Assembly (NCBI RefSeq): GCF_023499255.1
Contig: NZ_CP092183.1
Location: 5,452,501 to 5,516,500, forward strand
DNA from: Couchioplanes caeruleus
GTDB lineage: Bacteria > Actinomycetota > Actinomycetes > Mycobacteriales > Micromonosporaceae
DNA length: 64,000 nucleotides
Direction of reading: 5' to 3'
Shown: piece after piece, positions 24,512-33,157 of the stretch
How positions within the stretch are numbered: position 1 is the stretch's first letter
How the letters are laid out: every line of letters begins with the position of its first letter
Made by a program: the position numbers and the translations under genes
The notes under the pieces: model-generated
What the model saw: the letters and a program-made list of their open reading frames with translations, nothing else
Databases searched by the model: none
What the model was told of the DNA's origin: nothing

Positions 24512-27500
24512 GACGCGACTCGCAGGTGGGCGGCGTCGGCGCGGCGCGCCTGGACGGTGACGACCGCGGCGGCGGCCACCCCCGTCGCGGCGACCAGCAG
24601 CAGCAGGAGCAGAGCGAAGCCGGCCCACGGCCAGTGGACGACGGCGGAGGGTACGGGCGCCGCGCCGGTGTCGGAGCGGATGAGCAGCGGCGCGACGGCT
24701 CGGGTGGCGAGCGCGCCGACGAGGGCGCCGGCGACGATGAGCGGGAGCAGGACGGCGGCGTGCTCGGTGAGCAGCGAGCGCCGCACGTCGCGGCGGGACA
24801 CGCCGAGCCCGCGCAGGCGGGCCACCTCGAGGGCCCGCAGCTGCACGTCCGAGGAGACGTGCAGGACGACACCGCCGAAGAGCAGGGCGATCGCGGCCGC
24901 GACGAGCACCTTGAGCACCGCCGGCAGCGAGGCCCGCAGCGGGCTGCCGATGAGACGGTCGGCCTCGCCCGCCCGGGTCGTGACCTTGCCGAGGTGAAGG
25001 CCGGCCGCGCTGCCCGACGGGTTGCCGACCCACCAGGCGGTGATCGGGGACTCGAGCTCGCCGTGCGACACGAGCGCCCGGGAGAGGACGTCCACATCGG
25101 TGAGGGCGGCCGGCGCGCCCGGAGCGGAGGGAATCGTCGGCACGATCGCGGTGACCACGGCCGGTACGGGCGCGTTCCCGTACGTCAGGCTGAGCTCGGT
25201 GCCCACGTGGGCGCCGACGTCGCTCGCGAACCGGGTGGAGACGGCGAGGGGCAGCGGGCCCGGGTCGGCGAACGTGGTGGCGACCAGCGTACGGCTGATC
25301 GGGGCCGGGTCGGAGAACTGCACGTTGGCCGTGAAGCGCAGCCGGCTGCCGGTGGCGGCGACGGCCGGGCCCCTCAGCTGTTCGGACGAGGGGGACGCCG
25401 CCCGCGCCTGCCACGAGCCGGCGGCCGGACCGGGCAGGGTCATGGTGATGTCGACGGCGCTGTTGGGGTCACCCTCCCAGCCGGCGTCGATCGGCAGCGA
25501 GACGCCGACCAGCCGCAGTCCGGGTACCGGGGCGCAGCCCACGAGCGTGTGCGGGCGGCCGTCGAGGACCATGAGCGGGCCGGTGCACGATGTCCGCAGG
25601 CCGTTGTCGTCCTGCACCAGCAGTCGCGGTATGACGGTGACCGGCGTGTCCCGGGACGCGGTGCCGGTGACGGTGACGGTGGCCCCGCGCGGCAGGGCCG
25701 GCCCGGTGACCGGTGCCGGCGACGCCAGCCCGGCAGCGATCGAGGCGGCGCCCCGGCCCCGCAGCAACGCCCGGGAGGAGACGGCGACGAGCCGCGGAGC
25801 TTCGCCCCTGCCGCCGAGCCACTGTCCGACCGCGAGGTTCTGGTCGGCGACCGGGCTGACCACCCCGCCGGTGGCGGCCTGGATGGCAGCGCCCTGCCCG
25901 GGGGCGGCCGGTCCGTCGAGGGTGATGACGAGGTCGGTGCCGACGGAGAGGTCGGCCTGGTCGTGCTGGGAGGCGGTCCAGGTGGTGCCGAACGCGGTGC
26001 CGAACGTCGCGGCCGCGCAGCCCAGCCCGATCAGCAGCCCGGCCGCGTAGGCCTGCGGCCGGCGAGCGGCCTGGAAGGTGGCGAGCGGCAGCACGAACCC
26101 GCGCGCCCGGCGGGCGTACTTCTCGGCCTGCCGCAGTGACGGCGGCAGGGCCCGCAGCACCAGCGCGGTCCCGGCGGTCAGAACGAGGGCGGGGGCGAGG
26201 ACGCGTACGGCGTCGGCCCGCGACCCGGCCGCGGCAGGCTGGGCGTGCAGCTGCCACCACCCGACGCCCGCGAGCGCGAGCAGCAGCAGGTCCGCCCCGG
26301 ATCGGGCGAGCATGTCGCGGCGGCCCCGGAACGTCACCACCGGCCGTACGGCCAGCGCGATGTGCAGCAGGGCGAGGGCCAGCGCGCCGCAGCCCACCGC
26401 GACGACCTGGCCGGTCGTGACGACCGGGCGGGCCGCCAGCCCGGCGCCGGACAGGGGCGGCAGGTGGGTGAGCACCGAGTGCAGCAACGACGAGGCCGGG
26501 ACGGCCAGCACGGCGGCCAGCAACGCCAGCGCGGCGGCCTCGGCGGCGGCCAGCGCGGCGGCCTGACCGGGGCTGGTCCCGAGGGCGGTGAACAGCGCGC
26601 TCTCCTCGGCGCGTACCCCGGCGGCGAGCCGTCCGGCGAGGGCGAGGGCGATGGCCGTGAGCAGGATGCCGATGAGCGCGAGGGCGAGCACCGATCCCGC
26701 GGTGAGTTCCTGCTGCATACGGGCGTCCTGCAGGACCTGCGGCAGCGGCGACGAGACCCGCTCGATGCGCACCCGCTCGCCCAGCGTGCCACCGAGCCGC
26801 CGGTCGGCGTCGCTCAGTGCGGCGCTGACCCGGTCGAGATCGCGACCGCGCGGCGCGGACAGGTCGGGCCGGGCGGTGACCTCGAGGCGTTCGATGGCCG
26901 AACCGCCGGTGAGGAGTTCGTCGAAGTCGACGAGGAACGGGCCGTAGGCGTCGACGTCGCTCGCGTAGGAGGCGTCGCCCGGTTCCGGGTCGAAGCCGGT
27001 CCCGCCGAGGGGGTCGCGGTCCCAGCCGGCGTCGGGCAGCGGGCGCACCACGCCGACCACGGTCAGCTTCATCGGCGGCGCGGGGTCGCGGCCCAGTTCG
27101 GGACCGAGGCGGACCTTCGACCCGACGGTGATGCCGAGCAGGGAGGCCGTGTGGTCGAAGACCGCGGTCTCCCCGGCCCCCGACGGCCAGCGCCCGGCCA
27201 GGAGGCGGGCCTTGGATTCCAGCCCCTCGACCCCCGACAGATAGCCCTCGCTGAGCAGACTGCGGCGCTCGTCGGAGTGGTCGGGCAGGCTCCGCATGAT
27301 CGACGACGCCCGGGCCGACGTGGTGGCGGGGAACGGCGCGACGGCGGTCGTCAGGACCGACCGCGTGTCGGCCGCCACCGACGCCGCGTCGGCCGCCTTG
27401 ATCGTCACGTCGTAGGCGGTGACCTCGACGTCGGCCGGGTCGGCCCGGGAGGCGGCCACCTCGACGGCCCGTTCCGAGGTGTGGGTGACGAGCAGCGCCG

Positions 27501-27597
27501 ACACCCCCAGCAGGGTGGCGCCGACGGTCAGGACCGTGAGCAGGGCCAGCAGGAGCGGCCACTGTGCCCGGGCACGCCGCGTGAGCAGCGCGGTCAC
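24508..27597 (-). CDS. FtsX-like ABC transporter permease (first of pair)
   Basis: 1029 residues, N-terminal helix (WPLLLALLTVLTVGATLLGV), extracellular domain of about 270 residues, a first FtsX unit (helices around 290-420), more helices and a second extracellular domain, then a C-terminal FtsX unit 'LFGGVVLHVSSDVQLRALEV' followed by LRGLGVSRRDVRRSLL, the coupling helix that contacts the ATPase. GTG start overlaps the ATPase stop as GTGA. The duplicated FtsX units within one chain are the large actinobacterial form. Confidence 0.85.
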   Translation of the reverse strand: MTALLTRRARAQWPLLLALLTVLTVGATLLGVSALLVTHTSERAVEVAASRADPADVEVTAYDVTIKAADAASVAADTRSVLTTAVAPFPATTSARASSIMRSLPDHSDERRSLLSEGYLSGVEGLESKARLLAGRWPSGAGETAVFDHTASLLGITVGSKVRLGPELGRDPAPPMKLTVVGVVRPLPDAGWDRDPLGGTGFDPEPGDASYASDVDAYGPFLVDFDELLTGGSAIERLEVTARPDLSAPRGRDLDRVSAALSDADRRLGGTLGERVRIERVSSPLPQVLQDARMQQELTAGSVLALALIGILLTAIALALAGRLAAGVRAEESALFTALGTSPGQAAALAAAEAAALALLAAVLAVPASSLLHSVLTHLPPLSGAGLAARPVVTTGQVVAVGCGALALALLHIALAVRPVVTFRGRRDMLARSGADLLLLALAGVGWWQLHAQPAAAGSRADAVRVLAPALVLTAGTALVLRALPPSLRQAEKYARRARGFVLPLATFQAARRPQAYAAGLLIGLGCAAATFGTAFGTTWTASQHDQADLSVGTDLVITLDGPAAPGQGAAIQAATGGVVSPVADQNLAVGQWLGGRGEAPRLVAVSSRALLRGRGAASIAAGLASPAPVTGPALPRGATVTVTGTASRDTPVTVIPRLLVQDDNGLRTSCTGPLMVLDGRPHTLVGCAPVPGLRLVGVSLPIDAGWEGDPNSAVDITMTLPGPAAGSWQARAASPSSEQLRGPAVAATGSRLRFTANVQFSDPAPISRTLVATTFADPGPLPLAVSTRFASDVGAHVGTELSLTYGNAPVPAVVTAIVPTIPSAPGAPAALTDVDVLSRALVSHGELESPITAWWVGNPSGSAAGLHLGKVTTRAGEADRLIGSPLRASLPAVLKVLVAAAIALLFGGVVLHVSSDVQLRALEVARLRGLGVSRRDVRRSLLTEHAAVLLPLIVAGALVGALATRAVAPLLIRSDTGAAPVPSAVVHWPWAGFALLLLLLVAATGVAAAAVVTVQARRADAAHLRVAS

Positions 27598-28253
27598 GAC
27601 GTCAGCTGTCCGTCCTCGATGTGGATGACCCGGTCGGCGAGCGCCATCATGACCGGGTCGTGGGTCGCCACGAGCGCGGTGACGCCCTCGGACTCGACGA
27701 CCCCGCGGAGCAGCGCCATGACCGCGAGCCCGGTCTCGGCGTCGAGCTGCCCGGTCGGTTCGTCCGCGATCAGCAGCCGGGGCGAGGCGGCGAGGGCGCG
27801 GGCGATCGCGACACGCTGTTGCTGGCCGCCGGAGAGTTCGCCGGGCAGCTGCCGGGCATGGTCGGCGAGGCCGACGAGGTCGAGCAGGAGGGCGACACGG
27901 CGTTCGCGGTCGGGCGTCTCGGTGCGGGCGAGGCGCAGCGGCACCCCGACGTTCTCGGCGGCGGACAGCACGGGGATGAGGCCGAAGGTCTGGAAGATGT
28001 AGGAGACCTTCTCCCGCCGCAGCTGCGAGAGGCCGTCCTCGTCGAGGGCGGTGACGTCGACGCCGTCCACCATCACCGTGCCGGCGTCCGGCCGGTCGAG
28101 GCCGCCGATGACGTTGAGCAGGGTGGTCTTGCCGGAGCCGGAGCGGCCCACGAGGGCCACCATCGTGCCGGACGCGACATCGAACGAGATGTCACGCAGG
28201 GCGTGGACGGACCCGAACGTGCGGTCCACCCCTCGCACCTTGAGCAGCGTCAT
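27594..28253 (-). CDS. ABC transporter ATP-binding protein (MacB/LolD type)
   Basis: 219 residues. Walker A GRSGSGKTT, Q-loop in YIFQTFGLIPVLSAAENV, signature LSGGQQQRVAIARALA, Walker B LLIADEPTGQLD and switch His in ATHDP. The short length without a C-terminal extension and the ADEPTG sequence are typical of the MacB/LolD class that works with FtsX-like permeases. 4-bp overlaps on both sides (ATGA with 28250, GTGA with the permease at 27597) show strong translational coupling. Confidence 0.93.
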   Translation of the reverse strand: MTLLKVRGVDRTFGSVHALRDISFDVASGTMVALVGRSGSGKTTLLNVIGGLDRPDAGTVMVDGVDVTALDEDGLSQLRREKVSYIFQTFGLIPVLSAAENVGVPLRLARTETPDRERRVALLLDLVGLADHARQLPGELSGGQQQRVAIARALAASPRLLIADEPTGQLDAETGLAVMALLRGVVESEGVTALVATHDPVMMALADRVIHIEDGQLTS

Positions 28254-29170
28254 GCGTCCGGCCGCATCGTGACGTGGTCGGGCTCCAGCGCGAGCCGCAC
28301 CCGCCGGGTGAGGGCCAGGGCCTCGCGATAGTCCCGGGGGATCTGCACCCGGCCGGCCCGGTCCATCACCGCGTACTCCTCGGCGATCACGTGCTCGTCC
28401 CCGTTGTCGGCGGTGGCGGTGCGGCGCAACACCTCGCTGCTGGTGCGCCCGTCGCGGATCGCCACGGTACGTTCGACCTGGCCGCTCACCGCGGGATCGT
28501 GGGTGACGACGACGATGGTCACGCCCAGGCGCCGGTTGACGTCCCGCAGAGCGTCGAAGACCTCGGCCGAGGTCTTCGTGTCGAGCTCACCGGTCGGCTC
28601 GTCGGCGAACAGCACCTGCGGCTCGTTGGCCAGCGCCACCGCGATGGCGACCCGCTGCTGCTGGCCGCCGGAGAGCTGGGCGGGCTTCCGGTCGGCACAG
28701 GCGCCGACGCCGAGCGCGTCGAGCAGGTCGCGGGAGCGCTCCCGACGGCGGCGGGCGGGCACCCGGGCCGCCGTCATCGGCAGATCGACCATCTCGCGCG
28801 CGGTCAGGTACGGCACCAGGTTGGCGGCGGTCTGCTGCCGGACGAAACCGACGGTGTGCCGGCGGTACCGCACCCGATCGGCTCGTGACATGGCGAGCAG
28901 GTCCCACTTGTCGACGCGGGCCCGGCCGGCCGTCGGCGCGTCGATGCCGGCGAGGATGGACAGCAGCGTCGACTTGCCGGAGCCGGACGCGCCCACCACG
29001 GCGACCATCTCGCCGCTCTCCACGATCAGGTCGAGGCCCTGCAGCGCCTGCACCTCGATCGGCCCGGTCTGATAGATCCGGACCAGGCTCTCGCAGACGA
29101 TCAGTGCGTCCGCGCCGAATGCCGGAGCCTTGGGAGGCGGCGCCGGAAGGGACAGCGGTGTCGCCGACAT
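28250..29170 (-). CDS. ABC transporter ATP-binding protein with AbrB-like C-terminal tail
   Basis: 306 residues. Walker A GASGSGKST, signature LSGGQQQRVAIAVALA, Walker B VLFADEPTGELD, switch His in THDP. After the nucleotide-binding domain, residues about 260-300 read YAVMDRAGRVQIPRDYREAL followed by a basic strand. That is the swapped-hairpin SpoVT/AbrB signature ('D..GRV.IP...R..L'), which usually binds DNA. The strong site GGAGGAGGGCA precedes the ATG at 29170, so this is probably the first gene of the four-gene operon. The tail may dimerise the ATPase or serve a regulatory role (inference). Confidence 0.92.
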   Translation of the reverse strand: MSATPLSLPAPPPKAPAFGADALIVCESLVRIYQTGPIEVQALQGLDLIVESGEMVAVVGASGSGKSTLLSILAGIDAPTAGRARVDKWDLLAMSRADRVRYRRHTVGFVRQQTAANLVPYLTAREMVDLPMTAARVPARRRRERSRDLLDALGVGACADRKPAQLSGGQQQRVAIAVALANEPQVLFADEPTGELDTKTSAEVFDALRDVNRRLGVTIVVVTHDPAVSGQVERTVAIRDGRTSSEVLRRTATADNGDEHVIAEEYAVMDRAGRVQIPRDYREALALTRRVRLALEPDHVTMRPDA

Positions 29171-29288
29171 TGCCCTCCTCCGGCCCGTACGGCGGCATCA
29201 CACTACAACGCGACCGGTGCCATCGGGCCCACTCTGCCCCGGAATCCCAGGAATGTGGCCGCCAGGGCCCTGCCGGCGGAGAGCCCGC

Positions 29289-29762
29289 TCAATGCCGGAC
29301 GGCGGTGACCCGCTTGGCCGTGGCGGTCGCCGGGGCCGGGAGCGTGATCCGCAGCTGCGGCGTGGCCGGCAGCGCCCGGGTGACGCCGGCGCGCACCAGC
29401 GGGCGCAGGTCGGCGGCCACGAGGTGCGCGATCGTCGCCGGGGTGGCGCCGGAGGTGGCGGTGTTGAGGTGTTCGAAGACGACGCGGGCGAGGAAGGCCG
29501 CGTCCGGTTCCTCCAGCAACAGGCGGGCGGCGACGCGGGCGACGAAGGCGCGGCAGCCGAGGACCTCGATCGGGCGGGTGCCGGCGGCGGGCGGCGCCGG
29601 GTGGAGGTCGGCCGGCAGGTGCGCGGTGAGCCGCCGGAAGGCGGGCGTGGGCAGCATGTCCCGCAGGACACCCAGGACGCCCTGGACCGCGCGGCGGGTC
29701 TGGTTGGCGCCGTGCAGGTGGCCGCGCTCCTGGATCCGCGTCAGCAGGTCTTGACCGTCCAT
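29289..29762 (-). CDS. DUF2267 family protein
   Basis: 157 residues. The N-terminal two-thirds, 'DLLTRIQERGHLHGANQTRR' then AVQGVLGVLRDMLPTPAFRR and LTAHLPADL, fit DUF2267, a helical domain often duplicated and of unknown function, found in stress-related loci. The C-terminus is Ala/Thr/Pro-rich and probably disordered. ATG at 29762 after GAGAGGACG. It is separated from the ABC operon by 118 bp and from the beta-helix gene by two terminators. Confidence 0.75.
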   Translation of the reverse strand: MDGQDLLTRIQERGHLHGANQTRRAVQGVLGVLRDMLPTPAFRRLTAHLPADLHPAPPAAGTRPIEVLGCRAFVARVAARLLLEEPDAAFLARVVFEHLNTATSGATPATIAHLVAADLRPLVRAGVTRALPATPQLRITLPAPATATAKRVTAVRH

Positions 29763-29795
29763 TGTGCGCGTCCTCTCCGCCCGGGCTCGGTGGGG

Positions 29796-29876
29796 CGAGC
29801 CCTGATACCCCCAAGATCAGGGCTCGAAACCGGATCGGCCCGGCCCCGCGGATTTGCGTGTCCGCGGAGCCGGGCC
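29796..29876 (-). terminator. Tandem terminators after the beta-helix gene
   Basis: First structure met by transcription from the beta-helix gene: 29837-29852 pairs with 29861-29876, 15 of 16 bp, loop 8 nt. Second: CGAGCCCTGAT (29796-29806) pairs perfectly with ATCAGGGCTCG (29816-29826), loop 9 nt. They lie between the stop at 29916 and the start of the DUF2267 gene, which is read in the same direction, so they insulate that gene. Confidence 0.8.
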
Positions 29877-29915
29877 TAAGCCGTTCTTGAGGTGGGGGCG
29901 GCAGGATGGTCGCTG

Positions 29916-32249
29916 TCAGAAGGTGCTGACGGCCGACGTGTCACCGCTGCCGGCGCGGTAGGCGACGACCTGGTAGGTGCCCGCCCGGCCGGCCGGGTCG
30001 GTCCACTGCTCGGTGGCCGTGCCGGCGACCAGGCCGAGCCGGTCGAGCAGGTGGGTCTCGCCGGGGACCGCGCCCTCGACCAGCAGCATCGCCTGGACGG
30101 CGACCGTACCGGCCGGCGCGGCGGAGCCGTAGGAGCCGGTCATCCAGCCGGTCGCCGGGTCGACGGTGGCGGCGTTCGCCGACGCGAGGCGGGTCACCTT
30201 GCCGCTCGCGTCGGTGAAGGCCAGGCCGGCGCGGACCCGGCGGCCGATCGTGCCGGCCTGGAAGGAACCGACCGAGGTGTACGTGGCCCCGGCCGTGACC
30301 GGCACCTTGCGGCTGTACGCGCTCAGCTGCCCGCTGCCGGTGGCGGTCAGCTGGAGCGACGCCGTGCCCACGGCACCGGCGGTGTCGGTGCGGGACACCT
30401 TCGTGGCCGTGCCCGCGGTCCAGCCGGCCGTGCCCGCCGTGGCGGACTCGAGGCTCGCCGCGTCGGCGTCGAGCAGGTTGCCGGGTACCTCGGTGCTGCC
30501 CACGGGCAGGTCGGCGGCGAGCAGGCCGTCGCGGTACACCCGGTAGCCGGCGATCGGGTTGCCGGTGGCGTACGACTCGTTCCAGGTCAGCGCGGACGGC
30601 GTGGCGGTCAGGCCGGTGGGGGCCTCGGGGGCCAGGGCGGCGGTGCGCACGGGCGCGGCGATGACACCCGTGGTGGTGTTGCCGCTCAGCACGGTCCCGG
30701 CCGGCGCGGTCGCCGTCTTGCGGGCGCCGAGCTGGATGCCGTACCAGGTGGTGGGGCGCTCCTGGTCGTCGATGACGGCGTTGCCGGTGATCACGTCGCC
30801 GGTGCCGGTGGACAGGCCGATGCCCGCGGTGTCGAACCAGCCCACGCCGGAGTTGTACGCCGTGGCGCCGCCGTACCCCGCGTCGCGGATCTCGTTGCCG
30901 GTGATCGTGTCGGCGGTGTCCTTCACGGCCGGGTTGCCGTACACGAGGATGCCGCTCTGCCGGGGCCGTTCGATGACGTTGCCGCGCACCACGTTGCGGC
31001 CGCCGGGCCGCACGACGTGGTCGGCGGGGTCGGTGCTCGTGTCGTCCCAGCCGCCGGTCGTGCCGCCGGTGCCGTCGGCGTCGAGGTAGTCCTCGTAGCC
31101 GACCGCCACGCCGACCGTCGCCGAGTCGAGGATGCGGTTGCCGGCGACCAGGGTGTCGCGGGGCTGGGTGATGTCCTTGTTCGGGGCGACATGCGAGTAG
31201 CGGGCGTTGGACTGCAGCACGATGTGCGAGCCCTCCAGCACGTTGCCGGTCACCGTCGCGCCGGCCACGCCTTCGAAGTAGAGGTTGCCGTACTCGGTCA
31301 CGCCGCGTGCCGCCGCGACCGCGGGGGTGGTGTGCACGATGTTGTCGCGCACGGTCGTGCGGGCGGCGTTGGTGAAGTCGAAGAAGTTGCCGCGCGCGGT
31401 CGCGTCGTACTGGTTGCGCTCGATGACCGTGCCGTCGTTGCGGCCGCCACCGCCGATGTTGTCCTCACCGTCGGACTCCGCGCCGCCCCAGTTGTCGAAG
31501 CGGTTGTCGACGACGCGGACGCCGGTCGTGCCGGAGATCCACAGCTTGAAGTACTCGAAGTTGGTGAACCGGACCTGGCGGATCGTCCACCGGTCGCCGG
31601 CCGCGATGCCGCCGCCGGTGCTGCCGTTCGTGCCCAGCGCGGTACGGAAGTCGCAGGTCTCCCCCGGGCGCGCGGGCAGCGCGGCCGGCTCGGGCGCGCC
31701 GGCGCCGGTACGGCAGTTGCCGTTCACGGTGAGGTCGGCGACGAGGTTGGTGCTGCCCGCCTCCTGGGTGTCGGCCGGGCGCACCAGGAAGCTGTAGCTG
31801 AAGTTCTTCCAGTTCACCGTCGGGTCCAGCACGAGGCTGGTGACGGCGATCCCCGCGCCGCGCAGGTCGACGTCCGGGGGCAGCTTCAACCCCTTGGTGA
31901 GCCGGTACGCCCCGGTGCCGAGCAGCACGGTCGCGGTGACGGGCGGGGTGACGACGGCGCCGTCGGCCGCGAGCACGGCGGGGCGGGCGCGGGCCGCGGC
32001 GGTGGTGATCGCCTGGTTCAGGGCGGCGTAGTCGTCGGCGGTGCCGCCGCGCGGGGCGGGGGCGGCCACGCACGCCGGGTCGGCCGCGCAGGCCACCGCG
32101 GTCAGGGGTGCCGGGCTGACGGTCGCTTCCAGGGAGTACGCCGGGGCGGCGGGGTCCGCGGCGGCGGCCGGGGCGGCCAGGGCCACCAGCGCGCCCGGGA
32201 GGGTCAGGGCGATCGCCGCGAGGGAGCGGCCGGGGACGGAGCGGAGCAT
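29916..32249 (-). CDS. Secreted right-handed beta-helix protein with C-terminal FN3/CBM-like module
   Basis: 777 residues. Signal peptide 1-31 (cleaved after APAAA). From about 90 to 570 it is built of short Asn-rich repeated turns ('VRDNIVHTTP', 'VTGNVLEGSHI', 'VAGNRILDSATVGVAVG', VVRGNVIERPRQSGILVYGN) that form a parallel beta-helix, as in pectate-lyase-like carbohydrate enzymes. The C-terminus starts as an FN3 domain (APTGLTATPSALTWNES), is interrupted by a carbohydrate-binding-like beta sandwich, and resumes FN3 at the end (TYQVVAYRAGSGDTSAVSTF). It is probably a secreted polysaccharide lyase, hydrolase or epimerase; active residues cannot be identified. GAAGG precedes ATG. Confidence 0.82.
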   Translation of the reverse strand: MLRSVPGRSLAAIALTLPGALVALAAPAAAADPAAPAYSLEATVSPAPLTAVACAADPACVAAPAPRGGTADDYAALNQAITTAAARARPAVLAADGAVVTPPVTATVLLGTGAYRLTKGLKLPPDVDLRGAGIAVTSLVLDPTVNWKNFSYSFLVRPADTQEAGSTNLVADLTVNGNCRTGAGAPEPAALPARPGETCDFRTALGTNGSTGGGIAAGDRWTIRQVRFTNFEYFKLWISGTTGVRVVDNRFDNWGGAESDGEDNIGGGGRNDGTVIERNQYDATARGNFFDFTNAARTTVRDNIVHTTPAVAAARGVTEYGNLYFEGVAGATVTGNVLEGSHIVLQSNARYSHVAPNKDITQPRDTLVAGNRILDSATVGVAVGYEDYLDADGTGGTTGGWDDTSTDPADHVVRPGGRNVVRGNVIERPRQSGILVYGNPAVKDTADTITGNEIRDAGYGGATAYNSGVGWFDTAGIGLSTGTGDVITGNAVIDDQERPTTWYGIQLGARKTATAPAGTVLSGNTTTGVIAAPVRTAALAPEAPTGLTATPSALTWNESYATGNPIAGYRVYRDGLLAADLPVGSTEVPGNLLDADAASLESATAGTAGWTAGTATKVSRTDTAGAVGTASLQLTATGSGQLSAYSRKVPVTAGATYTSVGSFQAGTIGRRVRAGLAFTDASGKVTRLASANAATVDPATGWMTGSYGSAAPAGTVAVQAMLLVEGAVPGETHLLDRLGLVAGTATEQWTDPAGRAGTYQVVAYRAGSGDTSAVSTF

Positions 32250-32436
32250 GATTGGCCTTCAGTCCGGTTGTGGGGGCGGCGGGGTGGTCGGACCGGGTCT
32301 CCGGTCGGTAGCGGGTGGGGTGCGAATCGGGTGTAACCGTACGGAGCCCGCCCCGCGCCGTCCTCGGCCGAAGGGACGAGTCCGGACTTGTCCGATCAGC
32401 GGCCGACGCTCAATACCGTCCGTTATGTGACTCAGT

Positions 32437-33135
32437 TCACGGCCGTACGAGGGCGGTGAAGCCGTCGCCGTCGCGCAGGCGCGAGATCAGGTCGAGCACG
32501 CCCGCCGACCCGCCGTGCCGGCCCGTCCAGCGGCTCACCACGCACGCCGCCTGCAGATACGCACGGTCATCGCCGCCGCCCGCCGCGCTCCACCAGTCGG
32601 CGGTCGTCACCGGCAGCGCCTGCTCGTACGGCAGCGTGCACCGGTCCGGTCCGGGCCCGAGGTAGCGACCGTCGTCGGAGACCAGCACGGCCAGCCCCTC
32701 GTCGAACCACTGCGGCACCTTCGACCGCGCCGGACCGAGCCGCTCGTGGAACTCGTTGTGCGACAGCTCGTGCGTGGCGATGGTCTCGTTGGCGCCCGCG
32801 GGCGACAGCATGAGGGACCAGTCGCGCAGGGCACGGCCCTTCTCGCCGCCGCCACCGATGCGCCGGTAGCAGTCGTCGGTGGTGCAGATGAGCACGCGCG
32901 GGTCGCTGCGCCGTTCGCCGTAGAACGCGGCGATGCGCCGGTCGGCCGCCGCCACCACGTCGCGCAGGCGGGGGTCGGCGGTGTCGGCGTACACGTGGTC
33001 ACCGAGGTCGTGGAGCCCGTAGCAGCCGGGGCAGGCGGTGGCGGCCAGCCCGGGCACGGCGTACGACACCGCGCCGGCGCCGGCGCCGAGCAGCGCCACC
33101 ACGGCCGCGACCACGATCCATCGACGCCGTCCCAT
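32437..33135 (-). CDS. Exported peptidase-MA-like zinc metalloprotease
   Basis: 232 residues. N-terminal hydrophobic segment (IVVAAVVALLGAGAGAVSYA) acts as signal peptide or anchor. HELSH at 122-126 is a zinc-binding HExxH, and WFDEGLAVL with Glu146 supplies the third ligand 20 residues on, as in gluzincin 'peptidase MA-like' domains. Paired cysteines near residues 35-38 and 84-89 suggest disulfides in the extracellular part. Substrate unknown. It sits between the beta-helix gene and the amine oxidase, with no operon link obvious. Confidence 0.8.
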   Translation of the reverse strand: MGRRRWIVVAAVVALLGAGAGAVSYAVPGLAATACPGCYGLHDLGDHVYADTADPRLRDVVAAADRRIAAFYGERRSDPRVLICTTDDCYRRIGGGGEKGRALRDWSLMLSPAGANETIATHELSHNEFHERLGPARSKVPQWFDEGLAVLVSDDGRYLGPGPDRCTLPYEQALPVTTADWWSAAGGGDDRAYLQAACVVSRWTGRHGGSAGVLDLISRLRDGDGFTALVRP

Positions 33136-33157
33136 GACGCCGCAGCCTACCGAGCCG

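Noticed and set aside
24726..25414. Extension of the second FtsX permease upstream to 25414
   Set aside because: The extension is an out-of-frame reading of the first permease; the ATG at 24511 overlaps its stop and begins with a proper membrane helix.
29198..29814. Alternative frames covering the DUF2267 gene
   Set aside because: Cys/Pro/Arg-rich noise without family resemblance; the 29289-29762 frame holds the DUF2267 pattern and a ribosome binding site.
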